From JBBDWK01 sp040902885 (lineage in GTDB: Bacteria; Acidobacteriota; Terriglobia; Bryobacterales; Bryobacteraceae), in NCBI GenBank assembly GCA_040902885.1, contig JBBDWK010000020.1:1-41190 (forward strand): a DNA stretch of 41,190 nt, given 5' to 3'. Shown piece after piece: positions 15,191 through 24,700 of the stretch; the stretch's first letter is position 1, and every line of letters begins with the position of its first letter. Both the position numbers and the translations under genes were made by a program. The notes below the pieces were generated by a model that had not been told where the DNA came from, did not search any database, and saw nothing but the letters and a program-made list of their open reading frames with translations.

Positions 15191-16155
15191 CGCGAACCTC
15201 CGTCTCTCTTCTCCGAATCCGTCAGTTGGAGGAAGATGTCTTCCAAACTCAGCCCGATGGGCCGCAGCTCATTCAAGTTCCAGCCGCCTACCACGATGGA
15301 GCGTGCCAGCTCCCCACGAATCTGCCGGCCCTTGAGGCTTTCCACCTCCAGGAAACACAGGTTTTCTTTTTCTTCCTTCAGGATCACGCGGCTCACACCC
15401 GGCACGCGCTCGAGGGTCAGGCGAACGTCGGCGCTGTTGAGCGCGCCGTCGGCCGAGGCAACCTCCAGACCAACCGACTCCGAGCCGCGCAAACGGCTGG
15501 TGAGATTATCGACCGAATCGATGGCGGCCAGTTTCCCCTGGCTGATGATGATGACCTTCTCGCAGGAATGCTCGACTTCCGACAGAATGTGCGTGCTCAG
15601 AATGATGGTGTGGTCGCCGGCCAGCGCCCGGATCAGCTCGCGGGTCTCGATGATCTGCCGGGGATCGAGGCCCGAGGTGGGCTCGTCCAGGATCAGAACG
15701 TCCGGGTTGTGCAGGATTGCCTGGGCGATTCCCACGCGCTGCCGGTATCCTTTGGACAGCCTCCCAATGAGCTTCTTGCGCTCGTCGCCGATGGCGCAGC
15801 GTTCCGCCACCTCATCCACGCGGCGCTTCACTTCGCCGCGGGCAATACCCTTAAGGCGTCCCACGAAGGTGAGATATTCGGAAACCTCCATTTCCGGATA
15901 CAACGGAGGCGTTTCGGGGAGATAGCCAATCCGCCTCTTCACTTCGATGGGATCCTTCAGAACGTCGTATCCGGCGACTTCAGCGGTTCCCGAGGTGGGC
16001 GGAAGGAAGCACGTCAGTACGCGCATGGTGGTCGTCTTCCCGGCGCCGTTGGGCCCCAGAAAGCCGACGATCTCGCCCTTCGTCACCTCGAAGGAGATAT
16101 TGTTGACCGCGATATTGCGTCCATATCGCTTGGTAAGTCCTTCGACCTTAATCAT
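15187..16155 (-). CDS. ABC transporter ATP-binding protein (GldA/CcmA-like)
   Basis: A 322-residue ATPase: Walker A GPNGAGKTT (34-42), Q-loop region GYLPETPPLYPEM, signature LSKGYRQRV (about 133-141), Walker B VLILDEPTSGLD (about 153-164) and the switch His in ILSTHILSEVE. The C-terminal 100 residues form the extra domain common in ABC-2 type ATPases. I chose the ATG at 16155, which has GGA about 7 bases upstream and begins MIKVEGLTKRYG as in the family. A start at 16194 would overlap the previous gene and add 13 unusual residues. It powers the permease encoded next. Confidence 0.93.
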   Translation of the reverse strand: MIKVEGLTKRYGRNIAVNNISFEVTKGEIVGFLGPNGAGKTTTMRVLTCFLPPTSGTAEVAGYDVLKDPIEVKRRIGYLPETPPLYPEMEVSEYLTFVGRLKGIARGEVKRRVDEVAERCAIGDERKKLIGRLSKGYRQRVGIAQAILHNPDVLILDEPTSGLDPRQIIETRELIRALAGDHTIILSTHILSEVEHSCEKVIIISQGKLAAIDSVDNLTSRLRGSESVGLEVASADGALNSADVRLTLERVPGVSRVILKEEKENLCFLEVESLKGRQIRGELARSIVVGGWNLNELRPIGLSLEDIFLQLTDSEKRDGGSR

Positions 16156-16172
16156 AAAATTCCATTTTTGAA

Positions 16173-16610
16173 TCAGTGCGGGCAGCCCGGCCACGGCGAG
16201 AAGCCGATCGCCAGACTTTCCCGGTCAACCCAGAGCTTCTCTTCGCGGTCCGAGACCACCCGCAGGCTAACGATTACGCCTTCGCCGCAGCTCCGGCTCC
16301 TGCTTACGTTCGCGCTGGACACATCCGCGTTCGGGCTGTCCGGCCCCCAGTCCTCCATGAACTTCTCGAACTGGTATTCGGGGCACGGAGTGGCTTCCGT
16401 GCAGCCCCAAAGCGCGTACGCCTCCCGGTACTGCTTCTGGCCGAGCAGGTTCACGAATGTGCTCACCCGCCCTTCCTGCCTGTAGTTTTTAAGAAAGAAA
16501 AAGAGGGTTCCGCCGACGATCGCAGTGGCGATCGTGGAAACGATCAAATACTTAAAAACCTTCTCGCGGCGGGCATCCGCCGTACCGTACTGGTCCAGAT
16601 AACCGGCCAT
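16173..16610 (-). CDS. Small single-pass membrane protein, unknown function
   Basis: A 145-residue protein with a cytoplasmic, charged start (about 1-20), one strong membrane helix (about 21-41, YLIVSTIATAIVGGTLFFFL) and a soluble C-terminal part of about 100 residues containing four cysteines (GCTEATPCPEY, SRSCGEG, PGCPH). The soluble part has a small alpha+beta look (KQYREAYALWGC, VIVSLRVVSDREEKLW). I do not recognise a named family. It lies between the OmpH-like gene and the ABC ATPase, with gaps of 14 and 17 bases, so it is probably co-expressed with the exporter. Confidence 0.7.
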   Translation of the reverse strand: MAGYLDQYGTADARREKVFKYLIVSTIATAIVGGTLFFFLKNYRQEGRVSTFVNLLGQKQYREAYALWGCTEATPCPEYQFEKFMEDWGPDSPNADVSSANVSRSRSCGEGVIVSLRVVSDREEKLWVDRESLAIGFSPWPGCPH

Positions 16611-16624
16611 TAGAACTTCGGAAA

Positions 16625-17158
16625 CTACTTCAGTGGATAAACTTTATCGTAGGCCGCGATGGCATCGGAGGTGATGTCGAGCGCGGGCTTGAAATACACC
16701 GTGTTGGTAACATCCACCACCACATCGAACTGGCGCTCTTCCGCCAGCTTGCCCACAACCTCCTGCATCTGGCGGCTGCTCTTGCCCAGAATGTCGTTCC
16801 GCTCGCGGTCCACGTCCGCCCGCAGGTCTTCGTCCATGCGCTGGAGATCCCGCTGTTTGCGCTGGCCGTTCGCCGTAAGATCGCCCTGGGCCTGGGGCGT
16901 GAGCTTGCCAGCCATGGTCTGAAGCTGCTGCTGAATCCCCTGCAGATCCTTTTGCAGCTTCTCCATCTCCTGCTGGCGAGGGCGAAATTTGGCTTCGAGC
17001 TCCGCGGAAGCCTTCTTGATCTCCGCCGATTCGATAACGGCGCGCTGTAGATTGATCACCGCAACCTTCGTTTGCGCCGAGGCCAGGCTCGCGGCGGCCA
17101 GCGCGAATGCCGCGATTACGGGCACCCGATATGCAGTGCGTCCAAACATGTCTACCAT
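16625..17158 (-). CDS. OmpH/Skp-family periplasmic protein
   Basis: A 177-residue exported protein: signal peptide to about residue 28 (cut after ASA before QTK), then KVAVINLQRAVIESAE, long charged coiled-coil helices (about 45-140, FRPRQQEMEKLQKDLQGIQ), and a C-terminal return VVVDVTNTVYFKPALDIT. This is the Skp/OmpH layout of a chaperone with tentacle-like helices that holds unfolded outer-membrane proteins. No BamA or lipid A genes lie next to it, unlike many skp loci. The gene heads the long minus-strand run. Starts at 17158 and 17149 are both possible; AGGAG is 3 bases from the first and 12 from the second, so the exact start is unsettled. Confidence 0.87.
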   Translation of the reverse strand: MVDMFGRTAYRVPVIAAFALAAASLASAQTKVAVINLQRAVIESAEIKKASAELEAKFRPRQQEMEKLQKDLQGIQQQLQTMAGKLTPQAQGDLTANGQRKQRDLQRMDEDLRADVDRERNDILGKSSRQMQEVVGKLAEERQFDVVVDVTNTVYFKPALDITSDAIAAYDKVYPLK

Positions 17159-17179
17159 AAACTCCTAAAGAGGGGTTAA

Positions 17180-17628
17180 ACATTCAGGGTAACACAGGCC
17201 GCGCGCGACTTCCGCTCTCGGATTGCACAACTGGACTTTCTCTACGCCGTTCCCATGGCCGCCGCTGGGGCCAATGCGCTCGCCGGCGCGCCGGTGGACG
17301 CCTTGATGGACCAACTCGGCGAGGCTGAGTCACAGCCAGTGCTGAAACTGGATGGGCTGAAAACGCCCTTGATCGTCGATTCGCTGCGGCTGCTGAAGAA
17401 GGGCGGAGACCACTTCGTCCGCGCGTAACCTTAGAGAACGACTTGTGGGAACTGTGCCGGGCGGGCGACAACTATAAGCTGTACGGGCTTACGTTCGGCT
17501 TCGTCTACATGTTGCAATTTGCCTCGGCGATTCGAGATCCTGGGCGCTACCGGGAATACAAGATGGGCGCCGAGAAGTACGGCCAGTGGTTTGAGGGCGG
17601 CATCACTGTGAAGGACGGGAAACGGTAG
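17180..17628 (+). pseudogene. Decayed remnant, possibly enolase-superfamily (mandelate racemase-like)
   Basis: Two fragments in different frames lie back to back. Frame 2 is open from 17180 to a TAA at 17426-17428 and ends LIVDSLRLLKKGGDHFVRA, like the N-terminal lid region of mandelate racemase/muconate lactonizing enzymes. Frame 1 from 17431 to 17628 reads as a C-terminal end with LTFGFVYMLQFASAI, RYREYKMG and WFEGGITVKDGKR. An intact enzyme would have some 250 more residues between them, including the metal ligands, so there is an internal deletion plus frameshift. No start codon is visible for the first part, which runs up to the OmpH start region. The family call rests on my memory of the C-terminal pattern and is tentative. 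Confidence 0.45.
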
Positions 17629-17646
17629 AACTCTAAGGAGAGCAGG

Positions 17647-20600
17647 ATGAGACACCAACTTCGCAACTCGTTCGCAGCGGTGCTGCTTGCCGGCATGCTC
17701 ACATGCGCGCTCTTCGCGCAGGACTATCGCCCCAAGCTGAGCGGAGAGGTAACCGACGCCAGCGGAGCGGCCATGCCCAAAGTGCGCGTGGAACTGACGA
17801 ACCTGGGTAACCAGGCCACGGTGGCGACCGAGTCAAATGACGCCGGCGTGTACCTGTTCCAATTCCTCGATCCGGGCGAGTACCGGCTGACGGCATCGAG
17901 CGCGGGGTTCAAAACGTTCGTCCAGGATCGCATTATTCTGCAGACGGGACAGCGCGCGGCGTTCGAGGTCCGGTTGCAGGTGGGCGATACGGCGGAGCGA
18001 ATCGAGGTGACGGCGGCGGCGGCGGCGCTCGATACCGAGTCGGCTTCACGCGGGCTGGTGGCGGATCTCATTCAAGTGCAGGAGTTGCCGATCCGGTCGC
18101 GTAACCCGCTGAACGTCGCCAACCTTCTCCCCGGCACGACGCAACGCACACCTGGCGTCTTCATGTCATCGTTTGCCAACAGCGCCAACGCGAGCTTTGC
18201 GATCAATGGCGGCAGCCTGTTGCAGAACGAGTTCCTGGTGGATGGGGCGCCGAACACCGCGCGCACGACCACTGTGAACAACAGCATCGCGCTGATGCCC
18301 GTATCGGAATCGGTTGGCGAGGTGAGCGTCATCACGAACGCTTATGACGCCTCGTACGGGCGCACGTCGGGCGGCGTGGTCAACTTTACGACGATCGGCG
18401 GCACCAGCGAGCACCACTTGACTGGCTGGGCCTTCTTCCGCCGGAAAGAGTGGAATGCGAACTTCTATGCGCTGAACGCGCTGGGAAGTCCGCGGCCGGA
18501 ACAGTCGGTCGACCAACCGGGTTTCCAGGCGGCCGGCCCCGTGGAGATTCCGAAACTGCTCAAGAAAAACGGCCGCAATGCGTTCTTCTACCTGGTCTCG
18601 TATGAGAAGTACAAAGAACTGTTCCCGCAACCGATTCGCGTGGGCGTACCGGAGCCGGAAATGCGGCGCGGTGATTTCAGTAAGCTGCGCAATGCAACGG
18701 GCGAGCAAATACGCATCTTCGATCCGCTGAACACAACCTCCGATGCATCAGGCCCGATCCGCATGCCGTTTGCCGGCAACATCATTCCCGGCTCGCGCAT
18801 CGATGCGACGGCAGCGGCGGTCACCAAGTTCTACCAGGATCCAAACGATCCTGGGCTGCCGAACCAGCGTTACGCGGCAGGAAACTTCAGCCTCCCGCTC
18901 TTTTCTTACTACTTTGACTTTTGGAACTGGAACAACCGATTCGACGTGAAGCTCGGCGACATGGATCGGCTGTTTTTCCGTTATTCGTCTAACAAGCACA
19001 CGCAGGAGAGGACCCTGAACGGCATCCTCGGACGGCCGGGCGAACAGGCCTACAATCCGTTCCTGCGACGCAATCACGCCTTTATGGCGGACTGGGTGCG
19101 CGTGCTGAGCCCGGCGGCCACTCTGAACGTGCGCGCCAACTACGCGCGGTACGTGGAAGGGCAGGACACGCGCGGCAATTTCGGTTTTGATCTCACGTCA
19201 CTTGGGTTGCCGTCGTCGCTGGCGAGCCAATTGGTGTTTCCGGATTTCTTCGGTGTATGGGCGCTCACTGGCTACAGCCAACTGGGCTTCAATCCGAGCC
19301 TCGAGTACAACAACACATACAGCTCGCAGGCGAACCTGACCAAGGTGACCGGCAGCCACACGCTGAAAGCGGGCGTGGATGTACGGCGCTGGCACTTCCT
19401 CCAGAAAACCCCCGGCAATCCGTTCCGCATCACTAGCAACGCCGCCTTCACGCGGTCGTCGTGGAACAACGCGGCCACTGAAGTGAACAGCGGCGACGCG
19501 TTCGCTTCCTTCCTGCTCGGCACGGCAAGCGGGGGCTCGGCTGACTTCAACGTCCGGCCGTTTTTCCGCGGCTGGTACGCAGCGCCGTACATCCAGGACG
19601 ATTGGAAGGTGTCGCGCAAGCTCACCGTCAATCTCGGCCTGCGCTGGGACTACAATCCCACCGTCGATGAAAAGTACGACCGGCTCGTGGCAGGCTTCGA
19701 TGCCACCGCCAAAAGTCCCATCGCCGCAAGAATCAGCGCCGAGAACCTGGCCTTGTATCCGCAACTGCGCGATTTGCGCGGCGGGCTCACGTTCGCAGGG
19801 GTAAACGGCAACCGGCGGCTGGCTACGAACACGCCTCTTTCAACCCTGCAGCCGCGCGTGGGCGTGGCCTACCGCTTGGGTGAGAATATAGTGCTCCGCG
19901 GCGGCTACGGCTTGTTCTATGCAAACTGGCCAACGACCGACTATACACAGACGCAGGGCTTCAGCACGTCGACGGCGCTCGTGTCGACCCTGGACGGCGG
20001 GCGGTCGCCCGCGCCCAACACGCTGCGCAATCCGTTTCCTGGGGGTGTGCGGACGCCCGTGGGCTCGTCATTGGGACTGAACACGTTTGCCGGGCAAAAC
20101 TTCAACTGGTGGAACCCCGATGCGCGGATGCCGCGCGTGCATCAATTCTCCATCGGCATTCAGCGCCGGTTGACGAACGCGTCTTCGATCGACGTGTCCT
20201 ACGTGGGCAGCCGCACGCAGGATCTGAACACCACCCTACCAGTGAACATCCAATCCGACGACTTCGTCAAGCAGTGCGATCCCTCGCGCGGCGGGAACCG
20301 CGCGTATTGCGACGCGCTGGTTCCGAACCCGTTCTTCCATCTGCCGGAGTTCGCGGGCACCAGCCTTGGCCTGTCGAGCACCATCAGCCGCCAGCGCGCC
20401 ACAAGGCCATTTCCGCAGTTCGACGGCGACCTCACGCAGCTTGGACGGAACGACGGAAAGATGTGGTACAACTCGGCCCAGGTTTCCTACCGCCATGTGT
20501 TCCAGCACGGCCTGATGGTGAACGCCAACTACACTTTCTCCAAACAGATTTCGCAAGAGGGCTGGATGAACGATTATGCCGCCGTGCCGCAACGGAGCCT

Positions 20601-21267
20601 GGTGGCCTTCGACCGGCCGCACGCACTGAAGGTCTCCACGCACTACGAACTGCCGTTCGGTAAGGGGCGCAAGTTTGCCTCCACTTCCGGGCCATGGATG
20701 ACCCGTCTCATCGGCGGATGGGATATGAACCTCTTCTGGACAGCGAGCTCGGGTGAGCCGGCCAACCTGCCCGGCAACGCGTTTATGTTGCGCGATCCGG
20801 CGATTCCGGCGGACCGCAAACTGACCATCGTGCGCGGCTGGAACCCGTGCGTGCTGCAGACCAATGCCGATGGCACGGTGGCGCCGACGCGCGCGAGCAC
20901 CGTGATCAACGGCTGCAGCGCCACGGATTTCTCGCAATATGCCTGGCTCGTACCGAACAATCTGTTCCTCACCTATCGCACTAATCCGCTGCGCAGTGGA
21001 CAGATTCGCATGCCCCCGCAGTACATGGTGGACCTCTCGGTGAATAAAACCGTACACATCGCCGAGCGGCTGCGCGTGCAGTTCCGCGCCGAAGTATTCA
21101 ACGCGCTGAACCGGTTCAATCTGTTCTCGGTACGCTACAACACGAACCCGCTCGATGCGAACGGGAACTTCGGAAGCTATCTGCCGAGCGATGCCGGCGC
21201 GTCGTCTGGCCCAATGCGCGACTCCCCGCCGCGGTCCGTTCAGTTGGGTTTAAAGGTGCTTTGGTAA
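17647..21267 (+). CDS. TonB-dependent receptor, Oar-like, with carboxypeptidase-regulatory-like domain (1)
   Basis: A 1206-residue outer-membrane protein: signal peptide (about 1-24, cut after ALFA), a carboxypeptidase-regulatory-like beta-sandwich (about 28-115, KLSGEVTDASGAAMPKVRVE to FEVRLQVGD), a plug region (QVQELPIRSRNPLNVANLLPG, GRTSGGVVNFTTIGGT) and a long beta-barrel with alternating aromatic strands. It ends QLGLKVLW, with the aromatic last residue needed for barrel assembly. These Oar-type receptors are expanded in Acidobacteriota and are assumed to import large nutrients, but the ligand is unknown. AGGAG about 8 bases before the ATG supports the start. No partner lipoprotein (SusD-like) is nearby. 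It is flanked on both sides by gene fragments. Confidence 0.93.
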   Translation: MRHQLRNSFAAVLLAGMLTCALFAQDYRPKLSGEVTDASGAAMPKVRVELTNLGNQATVATESNDAGVYLFQFLDPGEYRLTASSAGFKTFVQDRIILQTGQRAAFEVRLQVGDTAERIEVTAAAAALDTESASRGLVADLIQVQELPIRSRNPLNVANLLPGTTQRTPGVFMSSFANSANASFAINGGSLLQNEFLVDGAPNTARTTTVNNSIALMPVSESVGEVSVITNAYDASYGRTSGGVVNFTTIGGTSEHHLTGWAFFRRKEWNANFYALNALGSPRPEQSVDQPGFQAAGPVEIPKLLKKNGRNAFFYLVSYEKYKELFPQPIRVGVPEPEMRRGDFSKLRNATGEQIRIFDPLNTTSDASGPIRMPFAGNIIPGSRIDATAAAVTKFYQDPNDPGLPNQRYAAGNFSLPLFSYYFDFWNWNNRFDVKLGDMDRLFFRYSSNKHTQERTLNGILGRPGEQAYNPFLRRNHAFMADWVRVLSPAATLNVRANYARYVEGQDTRGNFGFDLTSLGLPSSLASQLVFPDFFGVWALTGYSQLGFNPSLEYNNTYSSQANLTKVTGSHTLKAGVDVRRWHFLQKTPGNPFRITSNAAFTRSSWNNAATEVNSGDAFASFLLGTASGGSADFNVRPFFRGWYAAPYIQDDWKVSRKLTVNLGLRWDYNPTVDEKYDRLVAGFDATAKSPIAARISAENLALYPQLRDLRGGLTFAGVNGNRRLATNTPLSTLQPRVGVAYRLGENIVLRGGYGLFYANWPTTDYTQTQGFSTSTALVSTLDGGRSPAPNTLRNPFPGGVRTPVGSSLGLNTFAGQNFNWWNPDARMPRVHQFSIGIQRRLTNASSIDVSYVGSRTQDLNTTLPVNIQSDDFVKQCDPSRGGNRAYCDALVPNPFFHLPEFAGTSLGLSSTISRQRATRPFPQFDGDLTQLGRNDGKMWYNSAQVSYRHVFQHGLMVNANYTFSKQISQEGWMNDYAAVPQRSLVAFDRPHALKVSTHYELPFGKGRKFASTSGPWMTRLIGGWDMNLFWTASSGEPANLPGNAFMLRDPAIPADRKLTIVRGWNPCVLQTNADGTVAPTRASTVINGCSATDFSQYAWLVPNNLFLTYRTNPLRSGQIRMPPQYMVDLSVNKTVHIAERLRVQFRAEVFNALNRFNLFSVRYNTNPLDANGNFGSYLPSDAGASSGPMRDSPPRSVQLGLKVLW

Positions 21268-21274
21268 AGAACAC

Positions 21275-21367
21275 CTATACTGCTTCGATGGCCGCGAGCA
21301 CTTCGGCTGCGTGGCCTTCGGGCCTCGGCTTCTCGAATACTTTGGCGAGCTTGCCGTTGGTCTGAAA
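21275..21367 (-). pseudogene. 3'-end fragment of a peroxiredoxin-like gene
   Basis: On the minus strand, about 30 codons ending at a TAG (21277-21275) read FQTNGKLAKVFEKPRP, then EGHAAEVLAAIEAV. This is a close match in pattern to the C-terminus of Bcp/AhpC-type peroxiredoxins (GKIAKVF...GHAAEVLAAL). The catalytic cysteine part is missing, because the matching sequence stops near 21368 where a plus-strand fragment of another gene begins. It is too short to be a gene and is best read as debris. Confidence 0.5.
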
Positions 21368-21369
21368 GC

Positions 21370-21612
21370 TGGCTGAAACCGGCGGCTGCGTACGAATTGC
21401 GGCTGCATGAGGCCTGGGGGAAGCCGCCATGCGATCCGTGGACGTTGCGCACGCTGCCGCATCCTGACGAACAGCACAACGGATTCACGATTCTGGACTT
21501 CACGCCGGATCGGGTTGAGGGCTCATTTTACGAGTGGAAACTGGGGCAACCAGTGGAGAAATTGGCCGCCTTACAGCCGTTCCACCGGTTTGCGGCAGCG
21601 CGCCGGGTGTGA
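21370..21612 (+). pseudogene. 3'-end fragment of a gene, perhaps a metallophosphoesterase
   Basis: About 80 codons in one frame, from roughly 21370 to the TGA at 21610-21612, look coding: WLKPAAAYELRLHEAWG, PWTLRTLPHPDEQ, NGFTILDFTPDRVEGSFYEW and a tail PVEKLAALQPFHRF. The pattern resembles the C-terminal beta part of calcineurin/PhoD-like phosphoesterases (NGFT.LDFTP..V...F.W), but that is a tentative memory match. No start codon or catalytic part is present. It abuts the peroxiredoxin fragment on the other strand, so two unrelated 3' ends have been brought together. Confidence 0.4.
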
Positions 21613-21714
21613 AACCCGCGACGGTCCGGCTGCATCGAGGACGCTGAGGAAGCACCGGGGGGCAACCGCCGCGAATTGAACGTATACTATCCCAAGCCGA
21701 AGACTGGAGGCCCC

Positions 21715-24700
21715 ATGAAATTGTTGAGTCCTCTGACCGTGTTCGCCGTTGTGAGCGCGTTTGCTCAGGAGGCGAACCAGGGAACCATCACAGGATTCGT
21801 TTATGACGAATCGCAGGCCGTGGTCCCCAACGCGGAGATCACCGCGGTAAGCCGGGCGACCGGCCAGGCGCGCGTCGTGCAGGGCGATGAAGCCGGCGTC
21901 TATACGGTTGTGGCTCTGCAGCCGGGCGTTTACGACGTCAAGGCGAGCGCCTCGGGATTCAAGACCGTCGAACAGCGGGACATCACGCTGAACGTCGGCG
22001 CAAGCGTTCGCGTGAACTTCACCATGCAGGTTGGCGCGGTGAGCGAGACGATTACCGTGGAAGGCGTTGCGCCAGTGCTGAAGACCGAGACCGGCGAGGT
22101 TTCGACCATCGTAAGCGGCATCCAGGTAACCGAGATTCCCATCAATGGGCGAAACTTCACCCAGTTTCTTTCGCTCGGCACGGGAGTCGTTTCGCAGCAG
22201 ACCGGACGGCAGATGGGACTTGGCCAGGAAGGGAACCCGCTGATGTCCGTGCACGGCGGGCGGATCTCCATGAATAAGTACACCTACGACGGGACGCTGG
22301 CCATGGATACGGGCGGCAACCGGGGCCTCGACCTGTTTCCGCCCATGGAGGCGATTGGCGAAGTGAAGGTCCAGAAGTCCAATTATGGCGCCGATGCCGG
22401 AGGGTTCGGATTCGGCATCGTGAACATCGTCACGAAGTCCGGCACGCAGCAATTTCACGGCGATGTGTACGAGTATTTTCGAAACGAGAAACTGGACGCC
22501 CGCAACTTCTTCGCCAACGACCGGCAGGGAATCAAGCTCAACAACTTCGGCTATACAGTTGGCGGCCCGTTCTTCATCCCCGGCAAGTATAATGCGGACA
22601 AGTCGAAGGACTTCTTCTTCTGGTCTCAAAGCTGGGCGCGACGCGTCGGCCCCCAGATCACGAGCTTCACGTCTCCTCCGACCGGCGTCTTTACCGCGCT
22701 TGTGCCGACTGCCGATCAGCGCGCGGGCAGATTCGGCAACGCAACCATCCGCGACCCCGACGCCGGGCAGCCGTTCCCGGGCAACACCATCCCCGCCAGC
22801 CGAATCGATCCCAACGCGGCGATTTTGATGCAAGCCTTCCTTCCGCTGCCAAACCGCGCCGGAGCGCAGAACTATGTCTACAACACGCGGTCGTTCACCC
22901 GTTATCGGGAAGAGCTGATCCGTTGGGACCACAACTTCAATTCGAGCTGGATGTGGACCACGCGCTACGCGCAGGATACGTGGGAGCAGGATCAGGATAT
23001 CGCGAAACCCGGACCCTCCAACCTCGAAACGTTTCCGAACCTGTTTGCCAAGCCAGGGAAGAACCTGACGACCAAGCTGACTACGGTGGTCTCGCCGGCG
23101 CTGGTCAACCTGTTTACCTATGGCTACTCGTTCAACGCGATCTCCAACCAGCCGCTGGGAGGCGAGCGCCCGGCGGGTCTGAATATTCCGCAAGCCTTTC
23201 CATCGAACGAGTTCAACCGCACTCCGGACGTCACTTTCGCTCAGGGATTCGCGGGTCTCGGCGTAGGAAACCCGCTGAACAACGACAATCCGATTCACAC
23301 CTTCAAGAACGATCTCTCCTGGACCCGCGGGAAGCAGACCATCAAGGTCGGCGCGGAGATCATCCGGCACTATAAGGACTCGATCAACTACGCGAACGAA
23401 CAGGGGGCTTTCAACTTCAATGGCGGCGTGACCGGCAACGCGTTGGGGGACTTCCTTCTGGGGCGGGCGTTCACCTACACGGAGAACGACGACGATCCGG
23501 GCATCGACATTTCGGGCTGGGCCAACGAATTCTACATTCAAGACGATATTAAGGCGACTTCGAAGCTGACTATCAATGCCGGCGTTCGCTGGTACGTGAT
23601 CCGCGGCGCTAATGGGGGCGCAGCCGTGGGCGACAACATCGCTGCGTTCGTGCCCTCTCTGTACGATCCGGCGAAAGCGCCCAGGCTCCTGGCGGACGGC
23701 CAGATTGTTCCGGGAACGGGAGATTCTCTGAACGGCATCATCACCGGGGCGGACCGCAAAGGATTGTCGGACGTCGGGCGTTCCCTGATGAGGCCGAACA
23801 ACGACGTCTTCGGGCCGCGGTTCGGCTTCGCATACTCGCTGACGCAGAAGACCGTGTTGCGGGGCGGGTACGGGATCAACTCGTTCTGGGGCACGGCGAA
23901 CAATGAAGGGCGGCGGAACAATCCGCCGTTCAACAATTCCGTGAACATTCAGGGCGCGCGCCTGAGCGATCCGCTGGGCGGAACCGACCGCGTGTTCCCG
24001 GCGAACATCAACTCGCTGGACGTCTACAGCAAGCAGCCGACGGTTCAAAGCTGGAGCTTCACAGTGCAACGCGAACTGATGGGGAACACGAGCCTGGAGA
24101 TTGGATACTCGGGAACACGGGGAGTTCACCTGCCGCGCGGCATTCAGCTCAATCAGGCGGATTCGTCGCGGACCGGCAACGCGAACCTGCGGCGCCCGTA
24201 TCTGGGTTTTGGAACGATCGGTTACAACGAGAACTCGGCCGTCTCGAAGTATCACGGGCTGGAGGCTAGTTTGGTGCGGCGCTTCACCAATGGTCTGCAT
24301 TTCGAAGCTTCCTATACCTGGTCGAAGGCTCTCGGCCACCCCGAAGGGAATCCGATGGATTCGAGGAACAAAAATCTGGATTTCGGCTTGATCGACCTGG
24401 ACCGTACCCACATGCTGAGCTTCAATTACGTCTGGGAGATGCCGTTCTTCAGGGGACAAGGAGGAGTTGCGGCCGCCGTTTTCGGTGGATGGCAGATTTC
24501 GGGCATCACCACGTTCCAGAGCGGAGTTCCCGCCAACGTGACACAACCGGGCGATGTCGCAAATTTCGGCGGCGGCACGGGCGGGCAGCGCCCGGATCTG
24601 GTGGGCGATCCGCACGAAGGCCGGGGCGACAGCCTGGACCGCTACTTCAACACCGCCGCATTCCGCCAGGTGACGGGGACCGGCTCCCTGGGAAATGCTC

